A stretch of 64,000 bases of DNA from Methylovulum sp. GTDB taxonomy: Bacteria > Pseudomonadota > Gammaproteobacteria > Methylococcales > Methylomonadaceae. The notes under the pieces are model-generated. The model did no database searches and was not told where the DNA came from. It saw only the letters and a list, made by a program, of their open reading frames with translations. Shown one piece after another: positions 19,601-26,600 of the stretch. Within the stretch, counting starts at the first letter, position 1; each line of letters begins with the position of its first letter. The stretch spans positions 86,514 through 150,513 of the forward strand of contig JAQTQZ010000005.1 of assembly GCA_028712695.1 (NCBI GenBank), given 5' to 3'. The translations under genes and the position numbers were made by a program.

Positions 19601-21700
19601 GAAAATACCGGCGACCGAACTGTCGAACGCGAACGATGACAGCAGCAGGAAACAGCTGACTGGGTCTTGGTAATAATCCGTCCGCGTCAATGTCGATTGC
19701 AACAGGTTGCCGTGGCTGACCGGCACGCCTTTGGGCAGGCCGGTCGAGCCCGACGTGTAGATGATGTAGGCGGTGTTCCTGGCCGTTGCGCTTTGTTGTC
19801 CGCCAAGTGGTGCATCCGTGCTAAGGGTTGTGCTGCCCGGGCTATCCAGAAACAACATTTTTATGTCAGGCTGCCGGAACTGGCTGGCAAGATGGGATTG
19901 GGTCAACAACAATCCGATACCGGCATCATGCAGCATGTAGTCCAAGCGCTCGCTAGGATAGCTTGGGTCTAGCGGCACATAAGCCGCACCGGCCTTAAGC
20001 ACCGCCAGCAGGCCGACAATCAGTTCCAACGAGCGCTCGGCGCTGACGCCGACCCGGCTTTCCGCGCCCATGCCACAGGCGTTAAGTTTATCGGCGAGCA
20101 GGCTTACCCGGCGATCCAGCTCGCCGTAGCTGAGGCTTTGTCCGGCGAAAACCAACGCGGTTTTTTCCGGTGTGGCTTTCGCCTGCGCTTCAAAAAGCTG
20201 GTGGACCAGCGGCAAATCCTTATCTTGTCCCTTGGCTACGGCTGGCCTGTTCCAGTCGAAGAGCACTTGCCGATGTTCCTGCGTGGTCAGCAGCGGCAAT
20301 TGCGTTATCGGTAAATGCGGGTCGCAGGCCGCGCCCGCCAGCAAGGTCTGCAAATGTCCCGCCATCCTTGCCAAGGTGGCGGCGTCAAACAAATCGGTGT
20401 TGTATTCGAAGACACCGCGCAACTGGCCGTCCGTTTCTTCGATGAACAGCGTCAAATCAAATTGCGCGGTGTGGATGTCCAAATCTTCCGGTGTCGCCGT
20501 CAAGCCCGGCATCTGCAAAACCGTCGTCGGCACATTTTGCACAGCCAGCATCACTTGGAACAGCGGCGCATGGCCAGCATGGCGTCTAGGGTTCAGCGTT
20601 TCCACCAACTGCCCGAAGGAAAAATCCTGATGGGCCATATCTTGTAGGGACTGCTCGCGGATTTCGGCCAGCAGTCCGGCAAAAGACAAGCCACCTGATA
20701 AGCGGCAACGCAAAACCAGCGTGTTGACGAAAAAACCGATCAGCCCGGCGGTCTGGAGCTGGTTCCGCCCCGCCACCGGATAGCCCACCGTGATGTCGTT
20801 GCTGCCGCTGTAACGGTGCAGCACACTAGTGAATGCCGCCGCCATGACCATAAACAACGTGGCGTTATGCTGCTTGCCCAGCACATTAAGCGCAGTGCTG
20901 AGCGGTTGGGCAATCTCAAAACCATACCCGGCACCGCGATAGCCTTGCACCGGCGGCCTGGGATGGTCGGTGGGCAAACCCAACAGCGGCGGGGTGTCAT
21001 GCAATTTTTGCAGCCAGTATCCCAGATGTTTTTCGTTGCGTTCCGTTTGCTGCCGTTGCCAAGCGGCATAATCGCCGTATTGTATCGCCGGTTCCGGTAA
21101 GCTTGACGGCAAGCCAGTGCTGAATGCCGCATAAAGCGCCGCCACTTCGTTCATTAACACTCCGACCGACCAGCGGTCGGCGACGATATGGTGCAGCACC
21201 AGCACCAGCCGGTATTGCCCATGCTCCAATGTAGCCAACATGCCCCGTAGTGGTGGGGCTGACGACAAGTCAAACGGGGCACGGTTGAAAGCCGCCGCGC
21301 AATCCTGAAAGCAGCTTGACGGGACGCCCGTCAAATCCAGCCGTAACAGGGCTAATCCGTTATCCGGCATCACGCATTGGACAGCCTGATGGAATTCACC
21401 GACAAACCGGCTGCGTAATATTTCATGCCTGCGGATAACTTCGTCCAAACTTTGCTGCAAGGCTTCCCTATTCAACGCGCCGTCAAAACGTATTACGCCC
21501 GCCATGTTGTATATCGGGTTGCCAGGTTCCAGTTGCGACATGATCCAGAGCCGTTCCTGGGCATAAGACAACGGTGCGGGCATGTCGGGCGGACGCTTTG
21601 TAATTGGCTTGCCCGCCGCGTTGTTTTTGTTGAGCTGCAATATGAGTTTTGCGCGGTTGTTGCGGGAGGTTTCGTTATTTATTAGGGATGCTTGCGGCAT
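10607..21700 (-). CDS. Non-ribosomal peptide synthetase, 3697 aa: C-A-PCP-E-C-A-PCP-C-A-PCP
   Basis: Long ORF with C (PLSYAQERLWIMSQLEP, HHIVADRWS), A (SSFAFDSSVAGIFWTL), PCP (FFNLGGDSILSIQ), E (MPLTPIQHWFFE, HHLVVDAVSWRILLEDL), C (DIYPLTPLQQGLVFHSLY), A (SFDVSVWEFFWPL), PCP (FFALGGDSIRSLQ), C (DAYPLSTLQAGMIFHSEY, HHAILDGWS), A (AFDFSVWEIWGALL), PCP (FFELGGHSLLATQL). Confidence 0.97.
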   Translation of the reverse strand: MPQASLINNETSRNNRAKLILQLNKNNAAGKPITKRPPDMPAPLSYAQERLWIMSQLEPGNPIYNMAGVIRFDGALNREALQQSLDEVIRRHEILRSRFVGEFHQAVQCVMPDNGLALLRLDLTGVPSSCFQDCAAAFNRAPFDLSSAPPLRGMLATLEHGQYRLVLVLHHIVADRWSVGVLMNEVAALYAAFSTGLPSSLPEPAIQYGDYAAWQRQQTERNEKHLGYWLQKLHDTPPLLGLPTDHPRPPVQGYRGAGYGFEIAQPLSTALNVLGKQHNATLFMVMAAAFTSVLHRYSGSNDITVGYPVAGRNQLQTAGLIGFFVNTLVLRCRLSGGLSFAGLLAEIREQSLQDMAHQDFSFGQLVETLNPRRHAGHAPLFQVMLAVQNVPTTVLQMPGLTATPEDLDIHTAQFDLTLFIEETDGQLRGVFEYNTDLFDAATLARMAGHLQTLLAGAACDPHLPITQLPLLTTQEHRQVLFDWNRPAVAKGQDKDLPLVHQLFEAQAKATPEKTALVFAGQSLSYGELDRRVSLLADKLNACGMGAESRVGVSAERSLELIVGLLAVLKAGAAYVPLDPSYPSERLDYMLHDAGIGLLLTQSHLASQFRQPDIKMLFLDSPGSTTLSTDAPLGGQQSATARNTAYIIYTSGSTGLPKGVPVSHGNLLQSTLTRTDYYQDPVSCFLLLSSFAFDSSVAGIFWTLIQGGCLCLPQQDELADPVALAQLIERWQVSHLLALPSFYTAILTDSTAPLLRSLKTVIVAGEACSGEVAAGHHRRLPDVNFYNEYGPTEATVWSSVLHSEPTGLPSMLPIGRAIDQVQIYILDRHHQPVPVGVSGELYIGGAGLAGGYLNQPAMTADKFMPNPFSPMPGSRLYKTGDLGCFRANGSIEFLGRIDNQVKIRGYRIEPGEIESRLLQYPGINEAAVVVREDKPGNHRLTAYIVAGQPVPETQVVQSYLRQSLPDYMVPPVFISLDKLPLTPNGKLDRNALPQPEQSHTDGQAPVAPRNAVEQTLMAIWSELLGIGQLSIHDNFFNLGGDSILSIQTVSRAYQAGLTLTPRQLFQHQTIAELATAIIGAGIGTAVVGKIQAEQGRVTGAMPLTPIQHWFFELGLANPQHWNQAVLLQSALRLEPDLLQQAILQLVGHHDALRQTFAIQDGGWQAINQNQLAPSFLRVDLDAVATGQRQDLIETTCKQQQRSLNLTAGPLMSVVLFDSRKAGAQRLFWAIHHLVVDAVSWRILLEDLHTAYRQLADGQAVKLPPKTTSFKQWAAQLSASVQSEAVQKAANYWLGQPNAAPLPVDEPQGNNSEASTASWTVALNEAETAVLLQKVPAVYHTRINDILLAALGQSLADWSGGDTVKIDLESHGREALFDDIDLSRTVGWFSSVYPVLLALPPDREPGGLIKSVKEQLRQVPDNGIAYGLLRYLGDGKTGAALARQPAAQVIFNYLGRLDAALPADSPYQLAAEDSGTSSDDANRRAHEIAVIAKIQHGVLQADFQYSRLRFQDGTIGSLAQAFLHNLQKLIWHCCLPEVGGYTPSDFPLAQISQQELDSLALTPARIEDIYPLTPLQQGLVFHSLYAKEAGVYCILLGCRLEGALDVPVFKQAWQQTIDRHSILRTGFLVKDTDMPLQCVCRNVPLPWSELEWQHLSKEEQSQYWQDFQTTESQAGFDFATPPLMRLTLIRCANDRHYFAWSFHHLLQDGWSMSLLLKDVFDAYQALSAGLEYRPLATKPYRDYIAWLQQQDMQAAETYWRGALAGFTAPTPLFGDKKPAMPGGYGQNTRLVSSTCTTRLQAYAQHQRLTLNTLIQGAWAILLGRYSGEREVVFGVTVSGRPADLDGIEAMTGLFINTLPLRVQVPDAAECAVWLKQLLEQNMTLRQYEYTPLVNINGWSDIPAGRALFDSLLVFENYPADKALRGQMGGLSVSGITIKDQTNYPLTVTVVPDVNLEITLSYDQGYADEQAIIGMLDHFEAILESLANPSAARLADISLLTADEAIQLNAWNATDEAYPQGLWLHQLFEQQAEATPDAVAVQLGPRFLSYAELNMKANQLAHHLQGLGVGPDVLVGVCMERSLDMVVALLGILKAGGAYVPLDPSYPQERLDFMLGDVNPPVVLTQSPLQDKLAGSPARRLCLDTQWPRLAGEPLTNPKAELLPGHLAYCIYTSGSTGQPKGAAVPHQGILNRLQWMQAEYRLDASDRVLQKTPYSFDVSVWEFFWPLMSGATLVMAPPEQHKDSQAIIGLINEHRITTLHFVPSMLQAFLDTPGVAICTSLVRVICSGEALPAGLVRRFHQHSGAQLHNLYGPTEASVDVSYWPCPHDPGATVPIGKPIANITLHILDHALNPVPVGIPGELHIGGIGLARGYLNRAGLSAEKFIPDPFGTPGGRLYKTGDLCRRRADGDIEYLGRLDHQVKIRGFRIELGEIEARLQTHPDLKEAAVLAREEQHGGKSLVAYLVADPADSISAGQLRGYLGASLPDYMVPSAFVFLDALPLSANGKLDRKALPAPDRQAQRETVYAAPGTAVEEVLAAIWADVLGVEQAGIDDNFFALGGDSIRSLQVINLAKGRGIEISLEQLYRHGTIRSLAIQAVALVAPSAPPQVPFGLISEADRALLPDTVEDAYPLSTLQAGMIFHSEYDNAAYHLVDSIDLRSGLDAQALQTAIRQTTARHPALRTAFAMGSYSEPLQLVYRADAILADVTIEDWRDLSAGAQQAQFNAWLEQEKSKPFSISKAPLIRFHVHQFEGDRVRFTVTEHHAILDGWSLVSMLNEIFMGYRASLDGGRETAEPPPANALRDLVVWERTAVQSEAHRQYWRQRLADAAHPTLPSAAGVDKESGDPAKTKQLTTLSPELTHGLQALAKSLAVPLKTVLLAAHLKVLGMLYGERNFTSGLVCSIRPETADADKALGVFLNTLPFPIQLGGGMWRDLILQVFGAEQELLKFRFYPLAQLQQERQGAALFDAMFYYLHYHIAGDLLNSDDVEILGWDDHIQAIFTLGIAFHLDIQSGQLQLLVAGDDKKLSPAQVSGISAYFANVLEDMAANPLHHHDRQCFLPASEQRLLTDGWNDTAIACPQHGSLHGCFEQQAATVPDAVAIVFEGRPLSYAELNARANQLAHELIARGVSQDVPVAVCLDRSLDMMVALLGILKAGGAYVPLDPGYPEERIAYQLQDAGATVLVTQAGLLPLLPELPIACLCIDSDWPKIALQPTSNPGLVSYPLQLAYIIYTSGSTGQPKGVMVSHHEVLRLFAATQTQFQISSQDVWTMFHSYAFDFSVWEIWGALLHGGRLVIVPYWLSRSPEEFYRLLQTERVTVLNQTPSAFLQLMRVEEQLGGEAAENTLRLVIFGGEALEPLSLEPWFDRHGDQCPQLVNMYGITETTVHVTYRPLARQDLDGAAVSPIGRPISDLQAYLLDASLNLCPVNSRGELHVGGAGLARGYLNRPDLTAERFIPNPFGKPGSRLYKSGDVACHRPNGELEYAGRIDHQVKIRGFRIELGEIENRLLQHPEVKECVLLVREDSPGDQRLTAYIVSPSGSLAADGFNAYLKTSLPDYMLPNAYVFLDGMPLTANGKLDRKALPTPDVCAQLKKQYIAPRTATETLLAEIWAEVLAVERVGVDDHFFELGGHSLLATQLVSRMSRAFNIELPLKILFDTGTVEKLAEKINLAVWIRKQADNAAQQHDETDYEEIEL

Positions 21701-21743
21701 GATGATGGTCTCATATTGTTGTCGTACCTATTTCAGGAGGGAA

Positions 21744-21760
21744 GGTACGCGGTGCGTACC
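21744..21760. repeat. Short intergenic palindrome ggtacgc-ggt-gcgtacc
   Basis: Perfect 7-bp inverted arms with a 3-nt centre, between NRPS 2 and the MBL-fold gene; same flank (CCCTAC on one side) as the repeats near 23.5 kb. Confidence 0.8.
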
Positions 21761-21856
21761 CTACTAATCTTGGAACGATGTAACCTGCTGTCTTTTTTAA
21801 TATTTTCGTGATTCTAGTAAACTAACCGCTTGTTTCAGGTTGATAGAAACAATTGG

Positions 21857-23464
21857 TCATCCGGCATGCAAAAATATGTCGTCCTTGCCATACAAACGCC
21901 TGGCATCAACAAAGCCCTGTTCTTTACAAGCCACCAACACCTTATTGATTTCGGCGATGTAGGCGTCGTTGTCTTCCGGCTCCAAGGCCATGAAATATTG
22001 CAGCCACGGCTCGCGGCCTATCGCGTAGATGTAGACCTGGTTGCTTTGCACGGCCTGCAAAAGGTCTAGCGCCGCCGCCGCATCGCTGCCTTTCGAGCGG
22101 CGCGACTGGCATAGCTTATGGTCGGGGAGTTTCGGCAACAACGGGCCGTAAACCCAAGACAGCGGCGCACCGATACATTCCATGCCCAAAAAGACCGTGT
22201 TGATTGGCCCAAAATCTTGGCACAGGTTTTCGTACATGCGTTTGTCGAGACAATTGGAATCCGCCGCAAACAGGATCTGCTTGTGGCCAGTGCGGATCAG
22301 GTAAGCGCTTTTGGCATGCGGCAAATCGTTGTGTTCGCCAAGGAACGGCGCGGCAATGATTGCGCCGCCGGGAAAGGGGATAGTATCCAGCGGGTCGACT
22401 TCGACGACATGGCTAAAACCCATTTCGCGGGCCAGCAGTTTCAATGAAATATCGCCGTAAAAAATGCCTGAGCTTTTTGGCACCACCAAGCAACCGATTT
22501 TATGCCGCAAACGCAACAGCGTTTCAAAGACATAATGGTCGTGATGGACATGCGTGATCAGCACGTAATCAATATGCTGCGGCAAGTCTTGGAAGGTATA
22601 ACGGCTGATGCCGCCCTCACTGGGTTGCACCGAAATAAAGGGGTCGATCAATATTGCCAAGCCGTTGAATTCGACCAAGACGCTGGCATGGCCGAGATAA
22701 CGGATACGCACGCCGGGGCCTTGCCAAGCCTCTGATCTTTTGGACGGCTGTTCGGTCAGCAGCCCCATAAGTTTGTCTTCATCGGCGGCATCCAACCCCA
22801 GCAATTCGCGGATATAGCCCAATGTCTGGGGATGGCTGTCCAGCTTGAAGAGTTCATCTATTTCCGCTTGGGCAAACGGGATGTGCCATTCGACCGTGTC
22901 CTGTTCCGGCAGACGCGGTGTGCTCATATAATACGGGCGGGCGCGGTCATGGGTTTGGGTGAACAAACGCAGTGATTGCAGGTGTTTTTTATAATGCGGG
23001 CTTTGGTAAAACAGCCCCTCAATGCAGCGGACTATCGGGCGGCTGTTATAGTCGTAGAGCAGTTCGACCCGCCCTTTCAGCGATTCGGGCAGCTTTTCAT
23101 AATACGGCTCCAATGACTGTCCAACCGCCTCGTTGTCCAGCAAGTTCTGGAACGCCGTCAAATCCTGCGCCAGCTGCAATTCTTGGCCGTGTTCGTTTTC
23201 CATGCGCGACAGCAGCTGGGTGATTTCGCCAGAGCGGTGCGCCGGAATGTTAACAAACGGGCCGCCCAACAGCTTGGGGTTAGCGCTGGATTTAACGTGA
23301 ATATCAGGATTCTGCAGGTACGACGCCAGCGTTTTTTTCTGGTAATTCAGCATGTGCAGGCTATAGGGCACCGGCGAAAACGTGTGTGGCCACGCGACCC
23401 AGTGGTCGACCAAGGCTTCCACGGCGGTTGAATCGGCAAGACGGTATAAGGTTGGGTTATTCAT
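21857..23464 (-). CDS. MBL-fold protein of CmlA type; candidate di-iron beta-hydroxylase of a PCP-bound amino acid
   Basis: 535 aa: about 230-aa N-terminal domain, then a metallo-beta-lactamase fold with THVHHDH, a FLGEHNDL segment (Glu in the metal-ligand loop) and AADSN. Length and layout match the CmlA family; located between NRPS genes on the same strand. Confidence 0.8.
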   Translation of the reverse strand: MNNPTLYRLADSTAVEALVDHWVAWPHTFSPVPYSLHMLNYQKKTLASYLQNPDIHVKSSANPKLLGGPFVNIPAHRSGEITQLLSRMENEHGQELQLAQDLTAFQNLLDNEAVGQSLEPYYEKLPESLKGRVELLYDYNSRPIVRCIEGLFYQSPHYKKHLQSLRLFTQTHDRARPYYMSTPRLPEQDTVEWHIPFAQAEIDELFKLDSHPQTLGYIRELLGLDAADEDKLMGLLTEQPSKRSEAWQGPGVRIRYLGHASVLVEFNGLAILIDPFISVQPSEGGISRYTFQDLPQHIDYVLITHVHHDHYVFETLLRLRHKIGCLVVPKSSGIFYGDISLKLLAREMGFSHVVEVDPLDTIPFPGGAIIAAPFLGEHNDLPHAKSAYLIRTGHKQILFAADSNCLDKRMYENLCQDFGPINTVFLGMECIGAPLSWVYGPLLPKLPDHKLCQSRRSKGSDAAAALDLLQAVQSNQVYIYAIGREPWLQYFMALEPEDNDAYIAEINKVLVACKEQGFVDARRLYGKDDIFLHAG

Positions 23465-23526
23465 TGGTTTTTCTCTTGTTCCCTGTTAATTTTTACGGGT
23501 CGGAATCAATTCATTTCAGCGTGTAG

Positions 23527-23543
23527 GGTACGCATTGCGTACC
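23527..23543. repeat. Short intergenic palindrome ggtacgc-att-gcgtacc
   Basis: Perfect 7-bp arms; context gtgtagGGTACGCATTGCGTACCa. Confidence 0.85.
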
Positions 23544-23581
23544 ACCAATCGAATGTAAACGATACTCGAAGCTTTGGAGAA

Positions 23582-23598
23582 GGTACGCAATGCGTACC
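23582..23598. repeat. Short intergenic palindrome ggtacgc-aat-gcgtacc (inverted copy of 23527-23543)
   Basis: Exact reverse complement of the 23527-23543 element, 38 nt away, in the same intergenic gap. Confidence 0.85.
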
Positions 23599-23610
23599 CT
23601 GCGCTGAGGA

Positions 23611-26600
23611 TCAGCATTCACTCGCCTGATAGTCGGCAACCCTATCGACAAGTTCGGCAATCGTCGGCGCTTCAAACAGCATTTTCACCGGCAATTCCAG
23701 CGCGAATAATTCCTGTACCCGCAACATGATTTGGACGCCCGATAGGGAATGCCCGCCGAGCTCGAAAAAATTGTCATGGATGCACAGCCGGTCAATACCG
23801 AGGGCTTCCCTCCAGATACCGGCGATGGCGGCTTCGGCCTCATCCCTGGGCGCGACCGGTTCACGTTGCGCCAAACGCAGGGCTTCCGGTGCAGGCAAGA
23901 CGGCCCGGTCCAATTTGCCGTTGGCGTTTAACGGCAAGGCCGCCAAAAACACGAATGCGCCGGGCACCATGTAATCCGGCAGGCTGTCACTGAGCAGTGT
24001 TTTTAATGTTGCCGCCGCCACCGTTTCAGCTTGCTTTGCGACGACGTAAGCAACAAGACGCCGGTTGCCGGGCGAATCTTCCCTAACCAACACAACGGCT
24101 TCTTTAAGCGCCGGATGTAGCAGCAAGCGCGATTCGATTTCGCCCAATTCAATCCGGTAACCGCGCAATTTGATTTGCGTGTCAATACGCCCGCAAAATT
24201 CGATAGCGCCGTCGGGGCGATAGCATGCCAAATCGCCGGTTTTATAGAGCCGGCTGCCCGCCTTGCCAAACGGGTTGGGCATGAATTTCTCCGCCGTCAG
24301 GCCAGGCCGGTTGAGATAACCGCGCGTGATGCCTTCGCCGCCGACATGCAGCTCGCCAGTAACGCCGACCGGAACCGGCTGTAGATGCCGGTCTAAAATA
24401 TAGCTTTGCATATTGCTGACCGGTCGGCCGATGCTGATTACGGTGCCGGTTTCTTGGGTGCCAACCGCATGGACGGTGCTCCAGACCGTCGCTTCGGTAG
24501 GGCCGTATTCGTTGTAAAGGCGGACATCCGGCAATAACTTGTGATGCTGGGCGGCAACACTTTCGGAACAGGCTTCGCCCGCGACAATCACGGTTTTAAG
24601 GCTGGCCAGCCGTGGTGCCGGAACATGCTCGAGCAGCGCGGCATACAGCGACGGCAACGCCAAGATATGCGTGACTTGCCGCCGCCCGATCAGTTCTCCG
24701 AGCGCGATGGGGTCTTTCGGCAAGCCGTCTTCAGGCAGGCATAAACAGCCTCCCCGGCTTAAAGTCCAGAAAATGCCAGCGACCGAGCTGTCGAACGCGA
24801 ATGACGACAGCAGCAAATAGCAGCCGACCGGCTCTTGATAATACTGGAACCTTGCCCACGTGGAATGCACGACATTGCGGTGGCTGACCATCACGCCCTT
24901 AGGCTTGCCAGTGGAACCGGACGTATAAATCAGGTAAGCGGTGTTGTTTGCAACTGCCAACGGGCGCAAGTCTTGTGTGCAGCAGTCCGCATACACTGGG
25001 GCGTCATTGTCCACACAGATGATTTCCGCCTGAGCGTGGGCGATGGCTCCGGTTAGGCCGGAACGGGCCAGCAAAAACTTACAACCGGCATCTTCCAGCA
25101 CATAGTTTTGCCGATCTAACGGATAAGATGGGTCAACTGGCACATAAGCCGCGCCCGCTTTAAGCACCGCCAGCAAGCTAACCAGCAATTCCAATGACCG
25201 TTCCATGCACACGGCGATCCGGGTTTCAGGGCCAACACCACGGGCACACAAATAATTCGCCAGCTGGTTTGATTTGGCGTTAAGTCCGGCATAACTCAAC
25301 GTTTGCTGCTGGAATACCGCCGCTGTTGAGTCTGGGGTTTTCGCCGCCTGTATTTCAAACCATTGGTGTATGCACAGATCGTATGGGTAAGCCAAACGCG
25401 TCTGGTTCCATGCGGTTAATTGGCGTTCGCGCTCGGAAACCGTCAACAACGGCAGTTCGGACAGGCGCATGTCGGGCTGGGCCAGAATCCCCTGCAACAG
25501 GCATTGGAAATGCCCTAACATGCGCAAGATGGTTTCGCGCGCGAACAGTTCGGCGCGGTACTGGAACGTGGCTGACAAACCGCCGTCGGCTTCCGCCATC
25601 ATCAACGTCAGGTCGAACTGGGCGATGCCTTCTGTTAATGCAAGTGATTCGGCGGTAACGCCCGGCCAGCCGATTGCCATCCCCGGCGTGCCCAAGGCCA
25701 GCGCAGCGGCGTCCGTGACGGCGCTTGCCCCGCCCTGCCAGACAAACATCACTTGATAAAACGGCCATAATCCGCCGCTGCGCTCAGGCTGCATTTTTTC
25801 CACCAGCAATGAGAACGGATAATCTTGATGCGCCAGACCGCCGAGCACGGTTTGCCTGACTTCCGCCAGAAAACCGGTGAATGTCTTAGCTCCGCTAGGC
25901 TTGGAGCGCAACGCGACGGGATTGACGAAATACCCGACCAAATCGGCAAAGTCCTGTTTAGGCCGACCCAGCGTAGGCGTGCCGATGATAATATCCTGCT
26001 GCCCGCTGTAGCGGTGCAGCAACACGTTAAACAAACCCAACAACACCGTATACAGCGTGGCGTTGTTGCACTCTGCCAAGTTACGGAGCTTTTGCACGGT
26101 TGCAGGGTCGATGCCCAGCGTTTCAGCGCCGCCGCGATAAGATGCCGCTAAAGCGCGCGGCCTGTCCAGCGGCAATTCCAGCTTCGGCAGTTCGCCTTGC
26201 AGATGGCCTCGCCAATATGCCAAATCCTGTCCGGCCTGTTCGCTGTCCAAGTAATTTTTTTGCCAAGCTATGTAATCGTCATAGCTTGCCGTCAACGGCG
26301 GCAAAAGCGCGGGGTGGCCCGCTATTTGCGCCGCATAGCCACATTTCAGCTCGTCCAGCAAAATGGCCAAGGAACGGAAATCGACGGCGATATGGTGCGC
26401 ACAAAACACGAGTACATGGTCGTCGGCGGTGCTGTACAGTTGGGCGCGCAGCAACAGGCCGTTTCCCAGATTGAAGGGTTGCCGCAGTTGGGCGTTGATT
26501 TTTTGTGCCCTCTCCTGGTCATCGGCACAATTGACTAGTTCCAGCAAAAATTGCGCGTCCGGCAACAGGCGCTGCACGGGTTCCATCGTTTTGTTGACGC

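Noticed and set aside
1-21700. Long near-identical tracts between A/C domains read as possible tandem repeats
   Set aside because: Explained by homologous NRPS modules rather than by a separate repeat element.
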